Shown in pieces: positions 29,067 to 37,012 of a DNA stretch of 64,000 nt. Within the stretch, counting starts at the first letter, position 1. Every line of letters begins with the position of its first letter. The translations under genes and the position numbers were made by a program. Source of the stretch: Paeniglutamicibacter antarcticus_C (GTDB taxonomy: Bacteria; Actinomycetota; Actinomycetes; Actinomycetales; Micrococcaceae); contig NZ_BAABLK010000027.1 of the NCBI RefSeq assembly GCF_039544305.1, positions 62,001-126,000 of the forward strand, in the 5' to 3' direction. Under the pieces are notes generated by a model that saw nothing but the letters and a program-made list of their open reading frames with translations, was not told the DNA's origin and ran no database searches.

Positions 29067-29430
29067 ATGACTTCGCAATGGGAGATCCTCCCCGATGACC
29101 TTGACGTGACCGCAGACTCCTATGTACGGGTTCTCGGATTCGAGATTACCGGCCGATGAGATGACGCCGCGGGGAATCTGAGTCTTCGACGGGACCGTGT
29201 TCGGACCGGCATATCAGAGCACTCACGGTCACCGGACACCGGGGAAAATCTGCCGTCCATGGGGGTCGAACTTGTGCCGGACGCCGACGACGTGCGAGAA
29301 GAACGAGAACGCGTTCTACTCGGCAGGCTGGCTGCCGGCCGAGGATCCGATCGAGCGCCCATGGAACTTGACTGATTTCCGCGTGGTTGACCCAAGGAGC
29401 TACTACATGCGAATCACCAATCGTGGATAG
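29067..29430 (+). pseudogene. Frameshifted VOC (glyoxalase/bleomycin-resistance) protein
   Basis: From ATG 29067 the frame reads WEILPDDLDVTADSYVRVLGFEIT, then TGA 29157-29159, then LSLRRDRVRTGISEHS and VELVPDADDVREERERVL. Near 29310-29325 the frame shifts and the VOC C-terminus continues as AGWLPAEDPIERPW, LTDFRVVDP and YYMRITNRG to TAG 29428-29430. This matches the single-domain vicinal oxygen chelate fold. One stop codon and one frameshift make it a pseudogene. The flanks 28868-29066 and 29431-29594 hold nothing I can support. Confidence 0.65.
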
Positions 29431-29594
29431 GCGACCTCTCATGCGCCAACATCAGCGGACCGTCATGCGGGCATCCCCCTTGTTGAGCGCCGCCGATGTG
29501 AGGTTTCAAAGCCACGAGGTTGGGTTCGTTGCCACCATCGGCAGGCCCCCAGCGGAGATTTTTGTTCTCACCTGCGAACGGGTGGGAATCGCCG

Positions 29595-30296
29595 TTATTG
29601 TGCCCGCAACACGAAGAAAATAAAGCTCAGGAACGATTTCCGGCCTTCAAACTGTGGAGGAATGATTTCCGCAGGAGCGTCGGCAGAGAAAGGCGGCTCA
29701 CTGACTACCTCGATCTGGAACCCTGCCTTGGTAAACGCTTCCGTCATGGCCTGCAATGGTCGGTGCCAATAGGTGAGAGTAGCTAGTTGTCCATTGAAGG
29801 TGTGATCATCTGAGTACTTCGTGGGCTTGAAGTAGTCGGCCCCGGGATTTGTCCACGGGTAAAGGATCGGATGGTTTACAGACATGATGAGTCGGCCTCC
29901 GGGCCGCAGGACGCGCCGTATCTCATTTAGCGAGCCCAGCCAGTCTTCTAGATAGTGGAAAACCAACGAGGCAACTACATCATCGAACGAGTCATCGGCG
30001 AACGGAAGCGGCTGGCCTAGATCAGCCACCAAAAGTTGCGCACCCTCACCGAGTCTTTTCCGCGCCAAGTCGATCATGGCTTTACTGGAGTCAAACCCTG
30101 TCACGGTGGCACCGAGATCACAGAGCGCCTTCGCCAGCGGCCCGGAACCGCAACCAGCGTCAAGAATTTGGCGGCTACGGACATCTCCAGCGAGTTTTAT
30201 CATGGCGGGTCGTTCGTAGTATCCATTGATCAGACTGGTTTCATTTTCGGCCGAGTAAGCCTCTGCGAAGCTGTCGTAATTGGTGTCCTGCGTCAT
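29595..30296 (-). CDS. Class I SAM-dependent methyltransferase
   Basis: A 233-residue methyltransferase of the UbiE/Methyltransf_11 type. Motif I ILDAGCGSGPLAKAL (about residues 44-58), motif II/III VTGFDSSKAMIDLARKRL and QPLPFADDSFDDVVASLVFHY, and the post-motif RVLRPGGRLIMSV are clear. It lacks a signal peptide. ATG 30296 has GGAGGAAA upstream. No neighbour indicates the substrate. The gap of about 300 bases to the ArsA-like gene holds no convincing gene. Confidence 0.85.
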   Translation of the reverse strand: MTQDTNYDSFAEAYSAENETSLINGYYERPAMIKLAGDVRSRQILDAGCGSGPLAKALCDLGATVTGFDSSKAMIDLARKRLGEGAQLLVADLGQPLPFADDSFDDVVASLVFHYLEDWLGSLNEIRRVLRPGGRLIMSVNHPILYPWTNPGADYFKPTKYSDDHTFNGQLATLTYWHRPLQAMTEAFTKAGFQIEVVSEPPFSADAPAEIIPPQFEGRKSFLSFIFFVLRAQ

Positions 30297-30594
30297 TTGT
30301 CATTTCCTCCGGAGCGCAGCGTGGAAGCACGCATTTCTATGAGGCTAACAGTCTTGTCACACCGCTACTGGTTGATGTCGAAACGCCCACGAGCAAGTTG
30401 CCCTCCGGGGTTGCCCCGCTCGAAGCGCCTGAAACTCCATCTTCCGACGAGGGTGCCTCGCGTGGATGGTTGGGCTATGGCCTGCTCCTCCGGGCGAAAT
30501 TCCGTACCGATCGGACCACGGCTTAGCGTGGGCCACTATTCCCTCGCAGTCCAGACCGCAGAGCGTGCGTCGAGTGCTGCAGTGTGCAGCAGCG

Positions 30595-31563
30595 CTACGT
30601 CGTTTCGAGCAGCTCGGCGAGTTCGTCCAGGGCATCTTCGGCGGTCATGTCTCTACCCAGCAGTGGCAGTTCGGTCATGGGAACGGTGCCGAGGTGCTCG
30701 TGGAGCTCATACAGGCAGGTATCTTCGCGTTCGGGGCGTTCGGCGAGGAATGCGCCTGCGTCCACGGGGGAGCGGCGATTGACGACGATGGACGCGACGT
30801 CGATCCCCAAGAAGTGCAATTGCTTGATGATGTCCAGGGATTCAGCGACGGGCATCCTTTCCGCGACCGTCACGACAACAAAGCTTGTGTCGCTGCCATC
30901 GGTGATGATCTGGCGCATCCGGGCGAAGCGGTCGCGACGGGCGACCAGCGTGCGCCGCAGTTCGGAGTCCGCTGCCGCTTCCTGGTCCTCGCGGCCGACA
31001 ATCCCACGGGCCGCGGCAGCGAACCGCTCCGATCGCGAACGGCTGGCGAGCAACGATTCCGTCCACCCGCTCAGCTTTGCCGGCAGGGCGAGCAGGTGCA
31101 GGGTATGGCCCGATGGTGCGGTGTCGAAGAGAACCAGGTCATAGGCCTCGAGGCCATGGTCGATGAGCTCGGCGATCCGTTCCAGCACGGCAGATTCATG
31201 GCTGCCCGGCGCTGTTTTCGCGAGCTCAAGGTGTTGCTTGGCCGAGCGGTGCAGCCGATCGGGAAGGAGCTTCATCATGGTGGCCGCGACGGCCGTGAAA
31301 TGACGCTCGATGGTGGCCTGGGGATCTATCTCAACAGCATCAACGTACCCAGTTGGCGACGTGAAAACCCGTGTGGCAGCATCCGAGAGCGCCCGATCCC
31401 AGATATGTCCGAGGTTGTGTGCGGGGTCTGTCGAAACGAGCAGCACCCGTCCGCCGTTCCGGGCGCGGGCCAAGGCCAGCGCCGATGCCACGGAGGTTTT
31501 GCCTACTCCGCCCTTGCCTCCGACGAAAAGCACTTTCCGTTGACCCGCGAGTGTTAGCAGCAT
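30595..31563 (-). CDS. ArsA-family P-loop ATPase
   Basis: A 322-residue ArsA/Get3-type ATPase. The deviant Walker A GGKGGVGKTSVA (about residues 15-26), switch I STDPAHNLG and switch II LVLFDTAPSGHTLHLL are intact; it is a single ATPase domain rather than the tandem ArsA of arsenite pumps, and no arsB or arsR is nearby. Its ATG overlaps the end of the cory-CC-star gene by 10 bases. Being co-encoded with cstA suggests a role in membrane-protein handling or control of that transporter, not in arsenic resistance; this is inference. Confidence 0.85.
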   Translation of the reverse strand: MLLTLAGQRKVLFVGGKGGVGKTSVASALALARARNGGRVLLVSTDPAHNLGHIWDRALSDAATRVFTSPTGYVDAVEIDPQATIERHFTAVAATMMKLLPDRLHRSAKQHLELAKTAPGSHESAVLERIAELIDHGLEAYDLVLFDTAPSGHTLHLLALPAKLSGWTESLLASRSRSERFAAAARGIVGREDQEAAADSELRRTLVARRDRFARMRQIITDGSDTSFVVVTVAERMPVAESLDIIKQLHFLGIDVASIVVNRRSPVDAGAFLAERPEREDTCLYELHEHLGTVPMTELPLLGRDMTAEDALDELAELLETT

Positions 31564-31847
31564 CCAATATAGTCCAATGGCGAGCGGGGGATTCCGGCGC
31601 GGCGGTGCCAGGCATGGAAGTCCTCCCAGAGGGCGGGCATGAGTTCGGCCGTGTAGTACGCGGCCGGGTCGGGCACGCCGAGTGCTTCACCCAGGACAAC
31701 GACCATGAACAAGTCGTCCTCGTCCTGCTGCTCCCGTTTGAACATCTGGCGATACGGACCCACATAGAACTCCTGCAGGCCTTGGGTGAAAGCCGACCAG
31801 CGCCGGGAGAACTTCTCCCGGCGCTGCTCAGGCAGTGATGGTTCCAT
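31554..31847 (-). CDS. cory-CC-star protein
   Basis: A 97-residue protein ending in the Cys-Cys-stop that names this actinobacterial family (DYIGCC at the C-terminus). It also has FYVGPYRQMFKREQQDEDDLFMVVVLGEALGVPDP in its middle (motif only in part) and a PALWEDFHAWHRRAGI segment. Function is unknown. The gene lies 4 bases after cstA and overlaps the ArsA-like gene by 10 bases. In proteobacteria CstA is accompanied by the small YbdD/YjiX protein; this protein may take an analogous partner role. ATG 31847 matches the family start. Confidence 0.8.
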   Translation of the reverse strand: MEPSLPEQRREKFSRRWSAFTQGLQEFYVGPYRQMFKREQQDEDDLFMVVVLGEALGVPDPAAYYTAELMPALWEDFHAWHRRAGIPRSPLDYIGCC

Positions 31848-31851
31848 TTAG

Positions 31852-33579
31852 CTACGCGTCTTCCCGCGCACTGGATAGTTCGACGTCGGCGTCCTCGGCT
31901 TCGGGAACCATGTTCCTGGCCTTGCGCATGGCGGTGACCGCTTCGATCGCGACCCACACGCTGGCCACGATGACGATGGCGTCAAGTGCGAAGAGCATCC
32001 AGTCCGGATCGCTTGGGTTCATGAAGCTGCCAAGCTGCGCGATGGCCGCCCAGAAGGCCATGACGAAAATGATCACCAGCGGAATCAATGCGGCGATGGG
32101 GTTGCGCCCCTTGCGGATCAATATGACCGCGATGATCGACAGGCTCAACGATGCCATCAGCTGGTTCGTGGTGCCGAACAACGGCCAGATGCGCAGTCCT
32201 CCCTCGCCTCCCAGGCCCTGAGAGAAGGTCAGGCCAAGGCCAAGGACCACGACGATCAGGGTCGCAGGGTACTTGCCGATCTTGAGCTTGAAGGCCTCGC
32301 CGGCTTCCTGGACCACAAAGCGCAGCAACCGCATTCCGGTGTCCATCGTGGTTGCTGCAAACAACACGGCCATGGTTGCCAGCACCGTGGCGCTGAGTGA
32401 AGCCGGAAGGCCGATACCGTTCTGCATCAGGTTCGCGCCGCCTTCGACAAAGGCATTGACTCCGGCTGCGCCGAACGAGCTGTAGATCTCGTTCCATTCG
32501 GCAACAGACTTGAATCCGCCGATAACCGCGAGAATGGTTCCCAGCGAGAGCAGTCCTTCGCCGACGGCACCGAAGTATCCGACGAAGCGGGCATCCGTTT
32601 CCTTGTCGAGCTGCTTCGAGGTGGTGCCCGAGGCCACCATGCCGTGGAAACCGGAAATGGCGCCACAGGCGATAGTCACGAATAGCAGCGGGATCATGCT
32701 TGGCGTGCCGTCGGGGACGTTCATGTTGATGGCCGGAGCGACGATGTTCGGTGGCGTTGCGGAGAAGAGCGTGGCCAGCAAGACGGAGCCGAAGAGAAGG
32801 ATCAAACCGACAAAGAGCTGAACGCCGTTGATGTAGTCACGCGGCTGAAGCAGGACCCACACCGGAAGGAGGGAAGCAATCGCTCCGTAAACGAATAGTG
32901 CCACGATCCAGAAGGTGGCCGGGGTCATGCCGAGTGTTGATGCGGGCAGGACCACCGGCATCTTGTCGCCAACTACGATGAGTGCATAAAGTACGATGAC
33001 GCCAACGACGGTGACGGGCAGCAGGTTCCAGCGCAGCCGGTACACGGCAACACCCACCAGCAGGGCAACGACGATCGCACCCCACACCGGGATGACCGCA
33101 CCCGGGGTGCTGATGAGGAGGTTCTTGATGACGACGGCGAAGGCCGCGATCACCATCAGCAGGACAAGGAAAATCACGACCAAAAACAGGTTGGCTCCGC
33201 GCTTGCCGATGTAGCGGGCGGACAGGGCGCCGATGGAGCGTCCCTTGTTGCGCGTCGAGGCCCACAGCGTGCCAAGGTCATGCATCCCGGCGAAGAACAC
33301 CGTACCGAGGGTGACCCAGAGCAGGGCTGGAAGCCAGCCCCAGATCACGGCAATCGCCGGACCGACGATGGGGGCGGCGCCGGCGACCGAGGTGAAGTGA
33401 TGGCCCCACAAGATGAACTTGTTCGTGGGCACGAAGTCCACGCCGTCCTTGAGTTCGTGCGCGGGAGTCACAAAACTCTCGTTGAGTTTGTAAACCCTGC
33501 GTGCGAGATACTTCGAATAGAACGAATAGCCGGCCGCCATGACGGCCAGGCCGATGATCATGAGAATCAGGGAACCCAT
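31852..33579 (-). CDS. cstA: Carbon starvation protein CstA (pyruvate/peptide transporter)
   Basis: A 575-residue membrane protein with about 14-16 predicted helices. Family motifs include YSKYLARRVYKL, the conserved FVPTNKFILWGHHFTSVAGAAPIVGPAIA (in part), AGMHDLGTLWAS, the GFHGMVASGTTSKQLD loop and the C-terminal LWPLFGTTNQLMAS. CstA-family members import pyruvate, and peptides in some species, under carbon limitation. The ATG has AAGGAGGGG upstream. It is the first gene of cstA, cory-CC-star and ArsA-like ATPase, a compact operon with 4-base and overlapping junctions. Confidence 0.92.
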   Translation of the reverse strand: MGSLILMIIGLAVMAAGYSFYSKYLARRVYKLNESFVTPAHELKDGVDFVPTNKFILWGHHFTSVAGAAPIVGPAIAVIWGWLPALLWVTLGTVFFAGMHDLGTLWASTRNKGRSIGALSARYIGKRGANLFLVVIFLVLLMVIAAFAVVIKNLLISTPGAVIPVWGAIVVALLVGVAVYRLRWNLLPVTVVGVIVLYALIVVGDKMPVVLPASTLGMTPATFWIVALFVYGAIASLLPVWVLLQPRDYINGVQLFVGLILLFGSVLLATLFSATPPNIVAPAINMNVPDGTPSMIPLLFVTIACGAISGFHGMVASGTTSKQLDKETDARFVGYFGAVGEGLLSLGTILAVIGGFKSVAEWNEIYSSFGAAGVNAFVEGGANLMQNGIGLPASLSATVLATMAVLFAATTMDTGMRLLRFVVQEAGEAFKLKIGKYPATLIVVVLGLGLTFSQGLGGEGGLRIWPLFGTTNQLMASLSLSIIAVILIRKGRNPIAALIPLVIIFVMAFWAAIAQLGSFMNPSDPDWMLFALDAIVIVASVWVAIEAVTAMRKARNMVPEAEDADVELSSAREDA

Positions 33580-33635
33580 GAGGCTCTCCCCTCCTTGTTG
33601 AGTCGCCGCGGACGGCTGTCTCAGAAGCAGCCCGG

Positions 33636-33667
33636 CTGTGTCCGCTGGTGCGAGTGAAGCGACACAG
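33636..33667 (-). other. Leader hairpin upstream of cstA
   Basis: CTGTGTCCGCT (33636-33646) and AGCGACACAG (33658-33667) form a 10-bp stem with one bulged C and an 11-base loop. It lies between the predicted start site and the ribosome binding site of cstA. Confidence 0.45.
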
Positions 33668-33695
33668 GTTTGCGATGGTGACCAGAGTGATGCCG

Positions 33696-33725
33696 GTCAT
33701 AGATGGAATCAAGTTATCAGGTCAA
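33696..33725 (-). promoter_or_regulatory. Candidate cstA promoter
   Basis: On the minus strand TTGACC (33720-33725) is followed after 18 bases by TATGAC (33696-33701). This would give a leader of about 110 bases that contains the hairpin. The surrounding AT-rich 50 bases contrast with the GC-rich flanks. Confidence 0.45.
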
Positions 33726-34138
33726 ATCAATATTTCCTCCAAAGGTTACGAGTAAATCGGAAAAGTAGCCGTCAATGAAGAGGGTTTCCTTCCATCCGGG
33801 TTTCCCGGTCCGGAATGCATCCGACGTGTTAAGCCATGCGCGCTGGATCTCTCCGTGGACCGAGAGAATCGTGGCTCGAAATAGGTACATGTTTCCAAGA
33901 CAAACCCATGCCTGTGGAGTCTCGGCGCCGCGCGGCCGGGCATGGTTGTACCGATTGGGTTTGGTTGTGCAGCTAAGTCCAATCACCGACGCGCTGGTTC
34001 GAACAGGCTTCGTGACGCTCAGGATCCAGCCTGGAATCAACGCTTTGGAGCTTGGTGTGCGTCCTGGTCGGTGGAAGGCAGCATTGGGTGAAGGATGAAC
34101 ACTGCTGCGATTTGAGCGCGGGAGCAAAGCGAGGGACA
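33726..34138. other. Gap upstream of the Pro/Gln-rich protein
   Basis: About 400 bases with no recognisable gene. A 57-codon minus frame (MYLFRATILSVHGEIQ onward, ending at 33717) has no convincing ribosome binding site and overlaps the cstA promoter. Confidence 0.4.
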
Positions 34139-34951
34139 ATGACACTAATGAGTAAACGAAAACTTGAGATCAGTTGGATCCCTGCAGCCGGGTCGGCGTT
34201 GGGAGCGGTGACCTCGGCTGTTTTGCTGTCCACGCTCGGTGTCGGTGGCACGCTGATCGGTGCCGCACTTGGTAGCTTGACGATCACCGTCGGTGGTTCG
34301 ATATACGCCCAATCAATGCAACGCACCAAGACCCATGTCGGAGAACGCTTCGGTAACGCACGCAAGGCCGGGTCTCCAAGCAACACCCCCCAGAACCCCG
34401 CATCCACCGAGGCAAACCCGGTGGGCACGGTCAATGCATCGCGCGTAAGCACGCTCACCGCCGAACCGATAAAACCACCGAACATGGCTAAGCGTGGGAT
34501 CCTGCGCGGACTGCCGTGGAAGCGGATCATAGGTGTAACCGCTGCGCTGTTCGCCGTCGTGATGGCCCTGATTCTCGTGTTTGAGTTGACGACCGGGCGG
34601 GCAGTATCTTCCTTTACCGGAGGCACCAACGGAACGGGTGGAACATCGATCCCCGGGGTCAGCCTTTCCCCTAGCGACCCGGACGACTCCGCCACCGATG
34701 ATTCCGAAGACTCCGGCACCAGCGACCCGGAGAAGGACGGGGTTCCGGACAAGGAACAGCCTCCGCAAGAAGAAAAAAAGCCCCAGCAGAGCAACGAGCC
34801 GGCGCCTCAGGAGCAGGAACCTGAGCAGCAACAGACCCCTGAGCCGCAGCAGCAAGCACCAGAACCGCAGCAACAAGCACCAGAGCCGCAGCAGCAAGCA
34901 CCAGAGCCGCTGCAACAGGCCCCCGTGCCGGAAGCCCCTGCTGCACCGTAG
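34139..34951 (+). CDS. Membrane protein with Pro/Gln-rich repeat tail
   Basis: A 270-residue protein. An N-terminal hydrophobic, Gly-rich stretch (about residues 10-50, with SALGAVTSAVLLSTLGVGGTLIG in part) is followed by a basic, polar linker, a single strong transmembrane helix (IIGVTAALFAVVMALILVFEL, about 125-145, in part) and a long low-complexity extracellular tail: acidic Ser/Asp first, then Gln/Pro/Glu-rich, with four 7-residue EPQQQAP-type repeats. ATG 34139 has GAGGG 5 bases upstream; ATG 34148 is the alternative. No enzyme domain is visible. The tail could span or contact the cell wall; function unknown. Confidence 0.65.
   Translation: MTLMSKRKLEISWIPAAGSALGAVTSAVLLSTLGVGGTLIGAALGSLTITVGGSIYAQSMQRTKTHVGERFGNARKAGSPSNTPQNPASTEANPVGTVNASRVSTLTAEPIKPPNMAKRGILRGLPWKRIIGVTAALFAVVMALILVFELTTGRAVSSFTGGTNGTGGTSIPGVSLSPSDPDDSATDDSEDSGTSDPEKDGVPDKEQPPQEEKKPQQSNEPAPQEQEPEQQQTPEPQQQAPEPQQQAPEPQQQAPEPLQQAPVPEAPAAP
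34841..34924 (+). repeat. Four 21-bp coding repeats
   Basis: Units at 34841-34861, 34862-34882, 34883-34903 and 34904-34924 encode EPQQQAP three times, then EPLQQAP. Units one and three are identical at the base level, and the others differ by a few substitutions, so recent slippage is likely. Confidence 0.85.
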
Positions 34952-35016
34952 CCGCGGATCTGCAGGAATACGCGGTTCAATCACCCGCCGCCATTGGACC
35001 AGGTGGCCAATAGCGC

Positions 35017-35376
35017 TCAGGAGCCGTCAAGCATCTTGGCCAGCACGGCTGCTTGGCTGTGGTCGATGTCCTTGGTGGCTGAGAGCAACGTCAGTCGTTT
35101 GCCGCGCACGCTGTCACGGAGTCTCTGCAACGCTTCACGCCCTGCCGCGGTATCGAGCTCGGAATGGTACCGCTTGGAGAACTCGTCGAATTTTTCCGGG
35201 TCGTGGCCGTACCACTTGCGCAATTCGGTCGACGGGGCGACGTCTCTGTTCCAATCATCAAGGGCGGCGTCAGACTTCTTGACGCCACGGGGCCAGATCC
35301 GGTCCACGAGGACCCGGGTTCCGTCGTTGTGGCTCGGTTCTTCCTGGACCCGACGGACCCACACACTGAACACCAT
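35017..35376 (-). CDS. DUF488 family protein
   Basis: A 119-residue DUF488 protein. The diagnostic block is RVLVDRIWPRGVKKSDAALDDW (in part), followed by APSTELRKWYGHDPEKFDEFSKRYHSEL and the C-terminal LTLLSATKDIDHSQAAVLAKML. The biochemical role is not established. ATG 35376 is chosen for AGAGAGG upstream and because the family starts right before the VWVRR strand; the open frame extends 95 codons further without similarity. Convergent with the Pro/Gln-rich protein, separated by 65 bases. Confidence 0.8.
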   Translation of the reverse strand: MVFSVWVRRVQEEPSHNDGTRVLVDRIWPRGVKKSDAALDDWNRDVAPSTELRKWYGHDPEKFDEFSKRYHSELDTAAGREALQRLRDSVRGKRLTLLSATKDIDHSQAAVLAKMLDGS

Positions 35377-35782
35377 GGTGCACCTCTCTCGTCCCTTTGC
35401 TCGTCCTCGAAGCGTACCTGCGTGAGCATGCCGGGGTATAGCATCCCGCGAGCTGTTCCCGACTCCGGTGGAGGCCTTGACGTCGAAGGCCGTGCGCCTG
35501 TGCGGTGCTGCCGCGGCCTCCGTGGATACCCCGGGCGGTGGGCGGCCAATGCCCGGTCCGGGGCTTGGAATCCGGTCGTTTCCCTCGCACGGGCAGTGCC
35601 GTGCGTTGAGCCGTCCCAGCGATGCCGGCTGGCCGATAACCAGTGACTTTGTATGGGCCAACTCCCTACAGTGGGGGTAACCGCCGCATACCCGCGGCGC
35701 CCGCGGTCACTTGGCCCGTGGAAACGGGGCTGAAGGGTTCCGGATTTTCCGCCGTCGACCGCACAGATGAAAGGACAAGCCG

Positions 35783-36124
35783 ATGTCAGAGGACCTCTAC
35801 CCGAAGGCCACCCCGGAGGTGGCGCGTCGACGAAAGGAACTGACGCCCAGCGCAACGGAGGCCTTCGAAGCCTTCAGCAAGGCGGTCTTCGCCGAGGGCG
35901 CCCTGGATGAGAAAACCAAGCAGTTGATAGCCGTCGCGGTCGCCCACGTGACCCAGTGCCCCTACTGCATCAACGGCCACAGCAAACTGGCCAAGCGCAA
36001 GGGCGCCAGTGCCGAGGAAATCATGGAGGCCATCTGGGTGGCGGCCGAGATGCGGGCAGGTGGCGCCTACGCGCACTCCACACTTGCCCTCAACGCGATC
36101 GGTGAAGTGCCCCACGATCATTGA
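35783..36124 (+). CDS. Carboxymuconolactone decarboxylase / AhpD-like protein
   Basis: A 113-residue all-helical AhpD-fold protein. The core motif TKQLIAVAVAHVTQCPYCINGH carries the redox-active C-P-Y-C and downstream His (motif only in part), typical of alkylhydroperoxidase-like members rather than true decarboxylases. ATG 35783 has GAAAGGA upstream. The likely role is thiol-dependent peroxide or radical detoxification, by family. Stand-alone gene; the 406-base divergent gap to the DUF488 gene shows no other gene. Confidence 0.85.
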   Translation: MSEDLYPKATPEVARRRKELTPSATEAFEAFSKAVFAEGALDEKTKQLIAVAVAHVTQCPYCINGHSKLAKRKGASAEEIMEAIWVAAEMRAGGAYAHSTLALNAIGEVPHDH

Positions 36125-36327
36125 TCCGTGATCGGGGATAGATGTAAATGACGGAAAAGACGGTACCTGTGCCCCGATCTCCGCGGAAGGTGGGCAGGTA
36201 CCTCTTCCCGCCAACGAGCACGGCCGGACCCCCGCGCCGATGCCGGGGATGAAGGTAGATTTCGTTTGCCCGACCTTTATGCACCAGGAGAAATGGGAGG
36301 ACCTCCCAAGAACCACACCCTGGCGCC

Positions 36328-36552
36328 ATGCAGGTCCACACCGAACCCAACTGTGGCAACGTGCCTCGCGAGGAGATCGTGCGCCGCTTTGCAATCACCG
36401 TGGTCATTGGCGATGCCAAGGAACTCGAAAACCTGCTGATACTGTCCGCTGCACCACGACCGTTACTGCAAAAACGAAAACACTTCCGCGAAACGGGATC
36501 TGTCCAGCTCCAGGAACAGAACAAAATGGAAGGGCTTGCCCAAGGTTACTGA
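36328..36552 (+). pseudogene. Possible NTF2/SnoaL-like gene remnant
   Basis: The frame opening with VHTEPNCGNVPREEIVRRF, followed by ITVVIGDAKELENLL, looks like the first helix of NTF2-like proteins, but the expected beta-sheet half does not follow in this frame, and there is no ribosome binding site. Fragments in neighbouring frames to about 36610 may belong to it. The rest of 36125-37012 has no supported gene apart from the promoter and leader listed separately. Confidence 0.3.
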
Positions 36553-36844
36553 TGGTCCGGTGCGGCACCAACACCTCATGGATGGATGCGCGTCCATGGC
36601 GGGCCCGTTGACCACGGTCCGTACCAAGGCTGACGGATGCTGGGATCCGATTCCGCGATGGAGGAAGCGGCCTCGACGTCCATGCTGCTCAAAGTTGCCC
36701 ACACCGCGAGCGAACTCTTTGGTGTCGAGGCTTCCCGGCCCGCGAATCCGCGGGCGGAACGCAGCAGGAACGGTCTTGCGGACGGCCGGAAGCGCGCAGT
36801 GATTCAACCGCTCCCGCCCCGATGAGCGAGTTTTCGCTTGGCCC

Positions 36845-36873
36845 TTTCCAGAACTCGCCCTCGATCCTAGACT
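36845..36873 (+). promoter_or_regulatory. Candidate promoter of the SbnA-like operon
   Basis: TTTCCA (36845-36850), 17-base spacer, TAGACT (36868-36873). A start near 36880 gives a leader of about 130 bases before the ATG at 37013. Confidence 0.5.
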
Positions 36874-36911
36874 GATTTCAGCGGTTGCCCGTGGTCAGGG
36901 ACCGGTCAGCG

Positions 36912-36947
36912 ATTGGTAATCGGTGTTGCGCACACCGAGTATCCAAT
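36912..36947 (+). other. Two-tier leader hairpin upstream of the SbnA-like gene
   Basis: Inner arms CGGTGT (36921-36926) and ACACCG (36932-36937) close a 5-base loop. Outer arms ATTGG (36912-36916) and CCAAT (36943-36947) continue the stem across a small internal loop. It sits within the predicted 5' leader, about 65 bases before the start codon. Confidence 0.5.
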
Positions 36948-37012
36948 GGCCGCCATCCGGCCCGCGGTGGCGCAGCCGGTTGGAGCGATCCAAAAATGCT
37001 CGAGGAGCGAAC

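Noticed and set aside
30595..31563. Arsenic resistance operon
   Set aside because: The ATPase is ArsA-like, but there is no arsB, arsC, arsD or arsR; the neighbours are cstA and a cory-CC-star gene.
33717..33890. Short minus-strand ORF upstream of cstA
   Set aside because: Overlaps the probable cstA promoter, lacks a ribosome binding site and has no recognisable fold.
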